From Bacteroidales bacterium (GTDB lineage: Bacteria; Bacteroidota; Bacteroidia; Bacteroidales; Muribaculaceae), in the NCBI GenBank assembly GCA_020859845.1, contig JAJBVL010000088.1, forward strand, positions 1-40,500: 40,500 nucleotides of DNA, given 5' to 3'. Position 1 is the first letter of the stretch. Each line of letters starts with the position of its first letter. Both the position numbers and the translations under genes were made by a program. The notes below the pieces were generated by a model. That model did not search any database. It was not told the origin of the DNA and was given only the letters and a program-made list of their open reading frames with translations. Below, in pieces: positions 26,552-34,684 of the stretch.

Positions 26552-26806
26552 ATGAAAAAGGACATCCATCCCACGACGTATCGCGAAGTGGTGTTTAAAG
26601 ACATGTCAAACGATGAGATTTTCATCACCCGCTCCACCGTGGCTGCAAAGGAGACCATCGAAGTGGATGGCAAGACCTATCCTCTGGTGAAGCTTGAAAT
26701 CACCAGCTCCTCCCACCCCTTCTTCACCGGCAAGCAGAAGCTCGTAGACACCGCAGGCCGCGTCGACAAGTTTATGAGCCGCTACGGCAACCGCAAGAAA
26801 AAGTAA
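26552..26806 (+). CDS. rpmE2: 50S ribosomal protein L31, type B
   Basis: 84 residues. The sequence [19 protein letters not shown] and the C-terminal [23 protein letters not shown] are diagnostic for L31 type B. It has no cysteine at all, so it is the zinc-independent form that lacks the CxxC ribbon of type A. It sits on the large subunit near the intersubunit bridge. Monocistronic, with a consensus promoter and a strong terminator (26848-26906). Confidence 0.96.
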   Translation: MKKDIHPTTYREVVFKDMSNDEIFITRSTVAAKETIEVDGKTYPLVKLEITSSSHPFFTGKQKLVDTAGRVDKFMSRYGNRKKK

Positions 26807-26847
26807 GCCGTCAGCTTCCCGACCTCTTTTTCACCTAAAAAGTATCA

Positions 26848-26906
26848 ACACCGACATCGCCCCCTCTACCTGTTACGGAGAAAGCGATGTCGGTGTCGTT
26901 TTTTTT
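26848..26906 (+). terminator. rho-independent terminator after rpmE2
   Basis: Perfect 13-bp stem ACACCGACATCGC (26848-26860) / GCGATGTCGGTGT (26884-26896), 23-base loop, followed by eight T (26899-26906). Confidence 0.88.
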
Positions 26907-26907
26907 A

Positions 26908-26939
26908 TTTGGAAGTTAGAGAGAAATTGCCTAACTTAG
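26908..26939 (+). promoter_or_regulatory. probable promoter for nifJ
   Basis: TTTG (26908-26911), 20-base spacer and TAACTTAG (26932-26939), one mismatch to TAnnTTTG. It leaves an ~80-base AT-rich leader before nifJ. Confidence 0.45.
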
Positions 26940-27021
26940 CGGCCGTAAAAATTCAAGTTTAATCCCTACCATACAATTAAAACAAAACCAACAAATCATA
27001 ACACTATAGAAACCCAAACCT

Positions 27022-30000
27022 ATGAGTAAGGAAAAGAAATTCATGACCTGTGATGGCAACCAAGCCGCTGCTCATGTATCTTACATGTTTTCAGAGGTAG
27101 CCGCTATCTACCCCATTACCCCATCGTCGACGATGGCAGAGTATGTAGACGAGTGGGCTGCCGCAGGCCGTAAGAACATCTTTGGAGAGACCGTCCTCGT
27201 GCAGGAAATGCAATCCGAAGCCGGCGCCGCTGGTGCTGTCCACGGCTCGCTGCAGGCAGGCGCTCTCACCACCACCTACACAGCATCGCAGGGCCTTCTG
27301 CTGATGATCCCCAACATGTATAAGATAGCAGGCGAATTGCTCCCCTGCGTCTTCCACGTGTCGGCTCGTACACTCGCCTCTCACGCCCTGAGCATCTTTG
27401 GCGACCATCAAGACGTGATGTCGTGTCGCCAGACTGGCTTCGCCATGCTCGCCGAGGGTTCTGTACAGGAGGTGATGGACCTGGCTGGTGTGGCCCATCT
27501 CGCCACCATCAAGAGCCGCGTGCCTTTCATCAACTTCTTCGACGGTTTCCGCACCTCTCATGAGATCCAGAAAGTAGAGGCTATGGAGCAGGAAGACCTC
27601 GAGCCACTGCTCGACCGCAAGGCTCTCGCCGACTTCCGCCAGCGCGCCCTCAACCCCGGCAAGCCCGTGGCTCGTGGCACCGCTGAGAATGGCGACGTAT
27701 TCTTCCAGCAGCGCGAATCCTGCAATCGCTTCTACGATGCCGTCCCCGCCATCGTTGAGGAATACATGGCCGAGATAAGCAAGATTTGTGGCCGCGAATA
27801 CCACCTCTTTAACTACTACGGCGATCCCGAAGCCGAGAATATCATCATCGCCATGGGCTCTGTCACCCAGGCTACTCAAGAGGCCGTTGACCACCTGCGC
27901 TCAAAGGGTGAGAAGGTAGGTCTGGTGTCGGTTCACCTCTATCGTCCTTTCTCCGTAGAGCATCTGATGCGCGCCATTCCCAAGAGCGTGAAGCGCATTG
28001 CTGTCCTCGACCGCACGAAAGAGCCCGGCTGTCCCGGCGAACCTCTTTATATGGATATCCGCGACGCTTTCTTTGGCCGCGAAAACGCTCCTCTCATCGT
28101 GGGTGGACGCTACGGTCTGTCGTCAAAGAACACCACTCCCGCCGCTATCCTCTCAGTATACGAAAACCTCAAGCTCCCGCAGCCTAAGGACCACTTCACT
28201 ATCAGCATCGTCGATGATGTCACCTTCACCTCCCTGCACCAGCTCCCCGAAATAGCTCTCGGCGGCGCTTCGACATTCCAAGCCAAGTTCTACGGCCTCG
28301 GCGCCGACGGTACTGTGGGTGCCAACAAGAACTCGGTGAAGATCATTGGCGACAACACCAAGAAGTATTGCCAAGCCTACTTTGACTACGACTCGAAGAA
28401 GAGCGGTGGCTACACCTGCTCCCACCTGCGCTTTGGCGACGATCCTATCCGCTCCACCTATCTCGTGACCACGCCCAACTTCGTGGCATGCCACGTACAG
28501 GCCTACCTCCACATGTATGACGTGACACGCGGTCTGCAAGATGGTGGCACCTTCCTGCTCAACACCATCTGGGAAGGCGAAGAGCTGGCCAAGAATCTCC
28601 CCAACAAGGTGAAGAAATACTTTGCCGACCATAATATCAGCGTCTACTACATCAACGCCACCAAGATAGCCCAAGAGATAGGCCTGGGCAACCGCACCAA
28701 CACTATCCTCCAGAGCGCCTTCTTCCGCATCACCGAGGTGATTCCCGTTGACCTCGCTGTAGAGCAGATGAAGAAATTCATCGTGAAGAGCTATGGCAAG
28801 AAGGGCCAGGATGTGGTAGATAAGAACTATGCAGCCGTTGACCGCGGTGGCGAGTACAAGAAGCTCGACGTTGACCCCGCTTGGAGCCAGCTTGAGCCAG
28901 AAGCTCCTGCCGCCAACAACGACCCCGAATTTGTCAACAAGCTCGTGCGCCCCATCAACGCACAGGATGGCGAACTCCTCCCCGTATCGGCCTTCGTTGG
29001 CATCGAGGATGGCACCTGGGAACAAGGCACAGCACGCTACGAGAAGCGCGGTGTGGCAGCCTTCGTCCCCGAATGGAAGCCTGAAAACTGTATCCAGTGC
29101 AACAAGTGTGCTTACGTCTGCCCTCACGCTGCTATCCGTCCCTTCGTGCTCGACGCTCAGGAGATGGCCGCCGCTCCCTTTGGCGAAGAAGCCACTATCC
29201 CCGCTATCGGCAAGACATTCGCTGGCATGCGCTTTGCTCAGGAAGTTGACGTGCTCGACTGTCTCGGCTGCGGCAACTGCGTTGACGTTTGTCCTGGCAA
29301 GAAAGGCAACAAGGCTCTCGAGATGCGTCCTCTGGAGACACAACTCGTGCAGCAGAAGAATTGGGACTACTGCGCAGAGCATGTGGCCACCAAGCAGCAT
29401 CTTGTTGACGTGAAGCTCAACGTCAAGAATAGCCAGTTTGCTACCCCGCTCTTTGAATTCTCGGGCGCTTGCTCGGGCTGCGGTGAGACTCCCTACCTCA
29501 AGCTCATCTCCCAGCTCTTCGGCGACCATCAGATATGCTCCAATGCCACCGGTTGTACCTCCATCTACTCGGCATCTGTGCCCTCCACTCCTTATTGCAA
29601 GAACGAGAAGGGCCACGGTCCTGCTTGGGCCAATTCGCTCTTTGAGGACTTTGCAGAGTATGGCTTCGGTATGTCGCTCGGCCACGAGAAGCTTCGCGAA
29701 CGCGTAGCTGAGGCCATGAAGGACGCTCTGGAATGCCCCAAGTGTAGCGACGAGATCAAGGCTCTGGCCCAGAAGTGGCTCGACAATCGCAACGACGCTG
29801 CCATCTGCCGCGAAGTGGCCGATGCCATCATTCCTCTCTGCGAGGCTTGTGGCTGCGACGTATGTCAGCGACTGCTCACCGTCAAGGAGCACATCGTACG
29901 CCGCTCACAGTGGATGATTGCCGGCGACGGTGCAAGCTACGATATCGGCTTCGGTGGTCTTGACCACGTGATTGCCTCTGGCAAGAATGTCAACCTGCTC

Positions 30001-30579
30001 GTGCTCGACACCGAGGTTTACTCCAACACCGGTGGTCAGGCTTCGAAGGCTACCCCGCTGGGCGCCATCGCCAAGTTTGCTGCTTCGGGCAAGCGTATCC
30101 GCAAGAAAGACCTCGGTCTTATCGCTTCCACCTATGGCTATGTCTACGTAGCACAGATAGCTATGGGCGCCGACCAAGCACAGACCCTCAAGGCTATCCG
30201 CGAGGCTGAGGCTTACGACGGGCCATCGCTCATCATCGCCTACTCGCCCTGTATCAATCACGGTATCCGCGCTGGCATGGGCCACTCACAGCAGGAAGAG
30301 GAGAAGGCTGTAGCTTGTGGCTACTGGCACCTCTGGCGCTACAACCCCGATCTCGAAAAAGAGGGCAAGAACCCCTTCACCCTCGACAGCAAGGAACCCA
30401 ACTGGGACCTCTTCGAGGACTTCCTCAAGGGCGAGGTGCGCTACGCATCGCTTGTTAAGCAGTATCCCGCCGAGGCTGGCGAGCTCTTCGCTGCTGCCAA
30501 GGCCAACGCTCAGTGGCGCTACAACAACTATCGCCGCCTGGCCCAACAGCAGTGGGGACAGGATCCTGAGGTGAAATAA
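27022..30579 (+). CDS. nifJ: pyruvate:ferredoxin (flavodoxin) oxidoreductase
   Basis: 1185 residues, the full one-chain PFOR. Order of domains: pyrimidine-binding alpha domain (from residue 10, AAHVSYMFSEVAAIYPITPSSTMAEY), transketolase C-like domain II, the gamma domain (about 410-630), a 2x[4Fe-4S] ferredoxin domain with CIQCNKCAYVCP (near 691) and CLGCGNCVDVCP (near 747), and a TPP-binding domain with GDGASYDIGFGGLDH (near 968) and TEVYSNTGGQASKATPLG. A CSGCGE motif near 828 supplies the proximal cluster ligands. It oxidises pyruvate with CoA to acetyl-CoA, CO2 and reduced ferredoxin and is oxygen-sensitive, so the organism is an anaerobe. Codon use is strongly biased, consistent with high expression. 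Monocistronic. Confidence 0.97.
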   Translation: MSKEKKFMTCDGNQAAAHVSYMFSEVAAIYPITPSSTMAEYVDEWAAAGRKNIFGETVLVQEMQSEAGAAGAVHGSLQAGALTTTYTASQGLLLMIPNMYKIAGELLPCVFHVSARTLASHALSIFGDHQDVMSCRQTGFAMLAEGSVQEVMDLAGVAHLATIKSRVPFINFFDGFRTSHEIQKVEAMEQEDLEPLLDRKALADFRQRALNPGKPVARGTAENGDVFFQQRESCNRFYDAVPAIVEEYMAEISKICGREYHLFNYYGDPEAENIIIAMGSVTQATQEAVDHLRSKGEKVGLVSVHLYRPFSVEHLMRAIPKSVKRIAVLDRTKEPGCPGEPLYMDIRDAFFGRENAPLIVGGRYGLSSKNTTPAAILSVYENLKLPQPKDHFTISIVDDVTFTSLHQLPEIALGGASTFQAKFYGLGADGTVGANKNSVKIIGDNTKKYCQAYFDYDSKKSGGYTCSHLRFGDDPIRSTYLVTTPNFVACHVQAYLHMYDVTRGLQDGGTFLLNTIWEGEELAKNLPNKVKKYFADHNISVYYINATKIAQEIGLGNRTNTILQSAFFRITEVIPVDLAVEQMKKFIVKSYGKKGQDVVDKNYAAVDRGGEYKKLDVDPAWSQLEPEAPAANNDPEFVNKLVRPINAQDGELLPVSAFVGIEDGTWEQGTARYEKRGVAAFVPEWKPENCIQCNKCAYVCPHAAIRPFVLDAQEMAAAPFGEEATIPAIGKTFAGMRFAQEVDVLDCLGCGNCVDVCPGKKGNKALEMRPLETQLVQQKNWDYCAEHVATKQHLVDVKLNVKNSQFATPLFEFSGACSGCGETPYLKLISQLFGDHQICSNATGCTSIYSASVPSTPYCKNEKGHGPAWANSLFEDFAEYGFGMSLGHEKLRERVAEAMKDALECPKCSDEIKALAQKWLDNRNDAAICREVADAIIPLCEACGCDVCQRLLTVKEHIVRRSQWMIAGDGASYDIGFGGLDHVIASGKNVNLLVLDTEVYSNTGGQASKATPLGAIAKFAASGKRIRKKDLGLIASTYGYVYVAQIAMGADQAQTLKAIREAEAYDGPSLIIAYSPCINHGIRAGMGHSQQEEEKAVACGYWHLWRYNPDLEKEGKNPFTLDSKEPNWDLFEDFLKGEVRYASLVKQYPAEAGELFAAAKANAQWRYNNYRRLAQQQWGQDPEVK

Positions 30580-30656
30580 TTATCGACCAAAATACTTTTT
30601 CGCTTTATAATATTAAATGGCAACTAGTATAAGATAATAAAAGTTCCGAAAAAAGG

Positions 30657-30690
30657 CAGGGGCTCGTCGAGATGACGAGCCCCTGTTATT
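30657..30690. terminator. terminator between nifJ and tpx
   Basis: Perfect 12-bp stem CAGGGGCTCGTC (30657-30668) / GACGAGCCCCTG (30674-30685), 5-base loop, followed by TTATTTTAA; an A-rich stretch upstream lets it serve both convergent genes. Confidence 0.85.
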
Positions 30691-30694
30691 TTAA

Positions 30695-30736
30695 GGCAAA
30701 AGTTTTAAGTCAAAAGGCAAAAGTCAAAAGTCAATA
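30695..30736. repeat. 7-bp tandem array ending at the tpx stop codon
   Basis: Six heptamers in register: GGCAAAA, GTTTTAA, GTCAAAA, GGCAAAA, GTCAAAA, GTCAATA. The last unit includes the tpx stop codon (30731-30733). Confidence 0.7.
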
Positions 30737-31240
30737 TTCGCCTTTGAGCACACGGAGAGCGGCGTCGTAGTCGGGCTCATTGGTGATCTCACTCACGAGG
30801 TCGCGGAAGATCACCTTGCGGTCCTTGTCGAGGATGATGACCGTGCGTGCCAGCAGTCCAGCCAATGGGCCATCACAGATCTGCACACCAAACTTCTGAC
30901 CGAAGAGCGGCGAGCGGAAAGCCGAGGCAAACACTACATCCTTGATGCCTTCGATCGTGCAGAAACGACCCATGGCAAATGGGAGGTCCATCGACACACA
31001 GATTACCACAGTGTCCTTAAGCTCAGAAGCCTCTTTGTTGAAACGCCTTACGCTGCGGGCACACACCTCGGTGTCGAGGCTCGGAAAGATATTGAGCACT
31101 ACACGCTTGTCGGGGAAGTCGTGACAGGTGACTTGCGAGAGGTCGCAGCCAGAGAGATGATAGCAGGGAGCGGTTTCGCCCACTGAGGGCACCATTCCGT
31201 AGGTGTGGCACGGTGTGCCTTTAAAGTAGATAGTTTCCAT
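30731..31240 (-). CDS. tpx: thiol peroxidase (atypical 2-Cys peroxiredoxin Tpx)
   Basis: 169 residues, normal Tpx length. The peroxidatic Cys60 lies in NIFPSLDTEVC, and the resolving Cys94 in FAMGRFCTIEGI, the hallmark spacing for Tpx. The N-terminal GTPCHTYGMVPSVGETAP is also typical. It reduces H2O2 and organic peroxides using thioredoxin, protecting the oxygen-sensitive PFOR and similar enzymes. It starts 39 bases after the LolA/thioredoxin-like fusion gene on the same strand and may share its transcript. Additional Cys residues (11, 26, 32, 39, 81) are present, more than in most Tpx. Confidence 0.95.
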   Translation of the reverse strand: METIYFKGTPCHTYGMVPSVGETAPCYHLSGCDLSQVTCHDFPDKRVVLNIFPSLDTEVCARSVRRFNKEASELKDTVVICVSMDLPFAMGRFCTIEGIKDVVFASAFRSPLFGQKFGVQICDGPLAGLLARTVIILDKDRKVIFRDLVSEITNEPDYDAALRVLKGEY

Positions 31241-31279
31241 TATGATGATGTATTGTTTTTTTGATTGTTTCGCATTGCT

Positions 31280-32479
31280 TTACTCCTCTCCAAGGAGGGC
31301 CATTTTCTGAATAACACTTGAAGTAAGGTCATTGTTGTATCCCAGCACCACATCTCCCACCACACCATTGCTCCTCGTAAGGACAATGACCGGGAAAGAA
31401 GCCACGCCGCAATCACGCGCCAGCCCGCGAGCGCTCATCAGGAGATGCTCCCCGGGGCGTATCTGCCCCACGGTGCCTTCAATTCTATCTATATTGGTGT
31501 CAACAAAGGCCCAAATCACATCTGCCTCCATGGGCAGTGAGTCGACAGCTTTGCGTAGGCTCTCCACTACCTCCTTATTGTATCCTCCAGCGCCCTCCAG
31601 GATTGCCACAATGGTGGGAGCACGAAAGCTCTCGCCCGCTCGCCGGGCATACCGCTCGCCGGTGGTGGTGGGAAGAGCAAATCCTGGCAGACGATGTCCG
31701 GGGAGGTTTTCTATGCGATAGTTGCTTTGGCGATACATCTCAAATTCCTGAGGATAGCGCTCCATGAGAGCCTCTTCGCTCAGCGAGGCGCAGTCGGCGC
31801 TGGTGGTATCGGCGCTGGTGTAGCGTATATCCACACTCTGCTCGCTGATGGTGCCCGGCGAGTTCTCGAAATGCACGCGCAGGGGTAGGCTTGTATCTTT
31901 GTCGAAGACATACTCCCCTTCCATGGCCACCACCCCGTCAATGAGTCTCACCACCTCAATGGCTGTTCGCTCGGCCCCACCTATCAGAGTGTCGGCATGG
32001 AGAGTCATGCGATAAGCTGGATCGCTTTCATAGCTCTCCAGCTCCAGAGCCATCACCTGAGGAAGCATCGCTACGAATTGGGCTGTGCGTTGCACACCCA
32101 TCTCCTTCTTCCCTCCAGGGGCAAAGGCCACGCCGTCCCAGTCGATATGGTATTCCTGCAGCCGCTCTCCGCTAAAGCGGTAATGATTACCATCGTAATA
32201 GGCCGTAAAGCCTTTTACAGGCTCATCGCGGCCCGTCAACTCCCAGTCGATCAGGTAGGAGCATGGCAGCAATGTATCCTCTGGAGCTGCCATAGCCACC
32301 AGCTCCACATCGTAAGGCACATCTTCGGGGAGCTGAGGCATCGACACTGTGAAGCGCGCCGAGGCTTGGTAGCAATCGAGAGTCTTCAATGTAGCGATAA
32401 TATCAGCAATCCCTTGGGCCCATAAGCCCAAGGGACATAACGCCGCTAACATCATTAATAATCGCATTTTCCCTTTCAT
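31280..32479 (-). CDS. secreted LolA-like / thioredoxin-like fusion protein
   Basis: 399 residues from the ATG at 32477-32479; the same frame is open further upstream to 32839 but runs through a terminator and into the CoA-transferase gene, so the upstream part is not coding. MKGKMRLLMMLAALCPLGLWAQ is a signal peptide. Residues about 23-250 resemble an LolA/outer-membrane-lipoprotein-sorting domain (TLKTLDCYQASARFTVSM, FTAYYDGNHYRFSGERLQEY, LPLRVHFENSPG). Residues about 265-399 look like a thioredoxin/TlpA-like fold (LPGFALPTTTGERYARR, APTIVAILEG, VASFPVIVLTRSNGVV) but lack the CxxC redox pair. It may be a periplasmic binding protein rather than an oxidoreductase. Domain assignments are by eye. 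Confidence 0.65.
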   Translation of the reverse strand: MKGKMRLLMMLAALCPLGLWAQGIADIIATLKTLDCYQASARFTVSMPQLPEDVPYDVELVAMAAPEDTLLPCSYLIDWELTGRDEPVKGFTAYYDGNHYRFSGERLQEYHIDWDGVAFAPGGKKEMGVQRTAQFVAMLPQVMALELESYESDPAYRMTLHADTLIGGAERTAIEVVRLIDGVVAMEGEYVFDKDTSLPLRVHFENSPGTISEQSVDIRYTSADTTSADCASLSEEALMERYPQEFEMYRQSNYRIENLPGHRLPGFALPTTTGERYARRAGESFRAPTIVAILEGAGGYNKEVVESLRKAVDSLPMEADVIWAFVDTNIDRIEGTVGQIRPGEHLLMSARGLARDCGVASFPVIVLTRSNGVVGDVVLGYNNDLTSSVIQKMALLGEE

Positions 32480-32539
32480 AAACAATAGTTGATCGTCACT
32501 AATAAAACACTGCGTCGGTAAGAATGGTTTTGTAAGATT

Positions 32540-32590
32540 AAAAAATTTAGGGGCGGCAAGAAGCTTTAACTTCTTGCCCACCCCTGTAGG
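32540..32590 (-). terminator. rho-independent terminator after the CoA-transferase gene
   Basis: On the minus strand the stem GGCAAGAAG / CTTCTTGCC with a 6-base loop, extended across a small bulge by GGGG/CCCC, is followed by AAATTTTTTAATC. It separates the CoA-transferase from the LolA-like gene. The rest of 32480-32684 holds no gene I can support. Confidence 0.8.
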
Positions 32591-32684
32591 TTGATTCTGC
32601 TCGATTCCTGACCCTTTAATCTCTTGGTCCTTTGACAGAGGACTCTGCCTCACCAAAGGGGTAAAGGGATAAAGGATTATAGGC

Positions 32685-34178
32685 TTATGCAAATTTTGCC
32701 CAGTCGACGTTGCGCATGTCGCCAGTGTCGAGGAAGGCGGTGTGGAATGCCAGCGATGCGTGGAGCGAGTGGGGTGTCTGGCCTCCCTTGCCCAGCTTGA
32801 GATAGTCGCGGAGCAGCTCTTTGTACATTGGGTTGACACAATTCTCTATAATCGTCTCGGCACGCTGCACAGGATCCTTGCCGCGGAGGTCGGCGATACC
32901 CTGTTCGGTGATAAGCACGTCGACCGAGTGCTCGGTGTGGTCTACGTGCGACACCATAGGCACGATGTTGCTTATCAAGCCGCCCTTGGTGATGGATGGA
33001 CAGCTGAAGATCGACAGGTAGCCATTGCGGGTGAAGTCGCCCGAGCCACCAATACCGTTCATCATCTTGGTGCCTACCACGTGGGTAGAGTTGATGTTGC
33101 CAAATATGTCGGCTTCGAGGGCAGTGTTCATAGCGATGATGCCCAGTCGGCGTATAATCTCGGGATTGTTGCTTATCTCGGCTGGACGAAGCACAATCTT
33201 GTCGCGGAAGAAGCTGAGATCGCGGAGCACCTCCTCCTCCTTGTGGTCGGAGAGAGTGAGCGAGCATGCGCTGCCAAACTTACAGCGGCCCATCTTCATC
33301 AGGTCCATCACAGCGTCTTGCATCACCTCGGTATACATCTCCACTGGAGGTATCTCTTTGTTGTCGGCGATGCCAAAGAGCACAGCGTTGGCCACATTGC
33401 CCACGCCCGACTGCAGTGGCAGGAAGGTCTTGGGGATACGCCCAGCGCGGAGCTCATTTACCAAGAAGCTACATACGTTGGCGCCAATCTGGAGCGTCAC
33501 ATCGTCGAGAGCCGTAAAGGCATGCACACCGTCCAAGCTATGGCTATGGACCACGCCAACTATCTTTTCGGGCGAAATCTTCACCGTGGGCACACCGATA
33601 CGATCGCTGGGACGATAGATAGGTATCTCGCGACGATAAGGAGGATCCATGGGCATGTAGATATCGTGGAGGCCAAAGAGTTCCTTGGGTAGCTTGTCGT
33701 TAAGCTCCAGGATTACCTTCTTTGCGCGAGTGACGTAGGTAGGCACATTGCCTACACCTGTGCCGAGCACCACCTCGCCATTGTCCATCACGTCGGCCAC
33801 CTCGATGATGGCTACGTCAAGGTCGCCAAACGTCCCGTAGCGAAACTTCTGGGCCAGCTCCGATAGGTGGAGGTCAAAGTAGTGGGCATCGTGTGAGTTG
33901 ATGCGCTTGCGCAGGTCGGGGGTATTCTGATAGGGGGTGCGGCGGTTGATAGCGTTGGCGTTGGCCAAGGCCCCATCTGCCCACTTATTGGTTGATGCTC
34001 CTGTAAACACATTGATTTTAAACGGACGGCCTGCCTCATGCTCCTTGATAGCATGTTGGGCTATGGCCTCTGTCACCACCTTGGGAGAGCCAGAGGCGGT
34101 AAAGCCTGACAGTCCCACGTTGTCGTTGTGACGTACATGTGCGGCCGCTTCGCGAGCCGATAAGATAGGAAATGCCAT
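32685..34178 (-). CDS. acetyl-CoA hydrolase/transferase family, succinate-type CoA-transferase
   Basis: 497 residues. The N-terminal half opens with FPILSAREAAAHVRHNDNVGLSGFTASGSPK, typical of the Cat1/AarC/ScpC group. The expected catalytic Glu is in PPVEMYTEVMQDAV (Glu284). GVGNVANAVLFGI and the later STHVVGTKMMNGIGGSGDFTRNGYLSIF and DVLITEQGIADLRGKDP are further family signatures. It probably moves CoA between succinyl-CoA, acetate and perhaps propionate, linking acetyl-CoA from PFOR to short-chain acid output without spending ATP. It lies 46 bases after a small membrane protein gene on the same strand and has its own terminator. The exact acid pair is inferred. Confidence 0.92.
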   Translation of the reverse strand: MAFPILSAREAAAHVRHNDNVGLSGFTASGSPKVVTEAIAQHAIKEHEAGRPFKINVFTGASTNKWADGALANANAINRRTPYQNTPDLRKRINSHDAHYFDLHLSELAQKFRYGTFGDLDVAIIEVADVMDNGEVVLGTGVGNVPTYVTRAKKVILELNDKLPKELFGLHDIYMPMDPPYRREIPIYRPSDRIGVPTVKISPEKIVGVVHSHSLDGVHAFTALDDVTLQIGANVCSFLVNELRAGRIPKTFLPLQSGVGNVANAVLFGIADNKEIPPVEMYTEVMQDAVMDLMKMGRCKFGSACSLTLSDHKEEEVLRDLSFFRDKIVLRPAEISNNPEIIRRLGIIAMNTALEADIFGNINSTHVVGTKMMNGIGGSGDFTRNGYLSIFSCPSITKGGLISNIVPMVSHVDHTEHSVDVLITEQGIADLRGKDPVQRAETIIENCVNPMYKELLRDYLKLGKGGQTPHSLHASLAFHTAFLDTGDMRNVDWAKFA

Positions 34179-34224
34179 GTGATATGATTATTTAGCTTGG
34201 GTTTATGTTTATTTGGTTGTTGTC

Positions 34225-34596
34225 TTAGTACTTACGATTGATAATCGTGGAGTCGATTATGGCTTGGCGCCAGCGCCGCCAGTGAGCTTTCTCCTCCTCG
34301 CTGGCCGTCGCCGTGGGCGGCGGAGTCAGGTCGACGTTGCGGGTCACTCGCCCTCCTTCTTCGGGGAGCACAGGTCGCCAAGCCGCGCGTTGCTGTGGGG
34401 GCGTAGGTGGGCGCTGGGTATCCTGCGCAGCAGCCTCTGCCATAATGGCTTGACGCTCCTCATTCATCATGTCGCGGCTGAGCTGGCGGCGCTCTTTCTC
34501 AGCCTGAGCTTTCTTTTTACGCTCGGCAATAAGCGAAAATGCAACACCCAGAATGGGTATAGCAATTGTTAAAATCGTGCCCAATAGGTCTTTCAT
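34225..34596 (-). CDS. small single-pass membrane protein, unknown function
   Basis: 123 residues. One hydrophobic helix at residues 3-24 (LLGTILTIAIPILGVAFSLIA) is followed by a strongly charged helix (ERKKKAQAEKERRQLSRDMMNEERQ), a Pro/Gln-rich linker and a Trp/Arg-containing C-terminus. No family recognised. The layout (membrane anchor, then coiled, charged cytoplasmic segment) is common to small Bacteroidales accessory membrane proteins. It has a good consensus promoter (34622-34652) and a very short leader. It may be co-transcribed with the CoA-transferase 46 bases on. Confidence 0.7.
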   Translation of the reverse strand: MKDLLGTILTIAIPILGVAFSLIAERKKKAQAEKERRQLSRDMMNEERQAIMAEAAAQDTQRPPTPPQQRAAWRPVLPEEGGRVTRNVDLTPPPTATASEEEKAHWRRWRQAIIDSTIINRKY

Positions 34597-34610
34597 TTCG
34601 CGCCGTTTAC

Positions 34611-34618
34611 TAATTTTG
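34611..34618 (+). promoter_or_regulatory. -7 element for miaB
   Basis: TAATTTTG, exact TAnnTTTG, 66 bases before the miaB start. It forms the left arm of the palindrome CTAATTTTG-TGA-CAAAATTAG (34610-34630), whose right arm is the leftward -7 box. The -33 position (TTTC at 34591-34594) is weak. Confidence 0.55.
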
Positions 34619-34621
34619 TGA

Positions 34622-34652
34622 CAAAATTAGTGATTATCCGCTCACCTACAAA
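34622..34652 (-). promoter_or_regulatory. promoter for the small membrane protein gene
   Basis: On the minus strand TTTG (34649-34652), a 19-base spacer and TAATTTTG (34622-34629), both exact. The start codon is 25 bases downstream. Confidence 0.65.
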
Positions 34653-34684
34653 GTTTTTCATCAGAAATATAGACTTTTCCACCG

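Noticed and set aside
28153-29892. 579-codon open frame antisense to nifJ
   Set aside because: nifJ is beyond doubt and its strongly biased codons leave the antisense frame free of stops. The antisense protein has no family features.
32480-32839. N-terminal extension of the LolA-like protein by 120 residues
   Set aside because: It would run through a rho-independent terminator and into the CoA-transferase coding region, and would bury the signal peptide that starts at 32479.
32742-33692. 316-codon open frame antisense to the CoA-transferase
   Set aside because: Shadow frame; the CoA-transferase motifs on the minus strand are complete.
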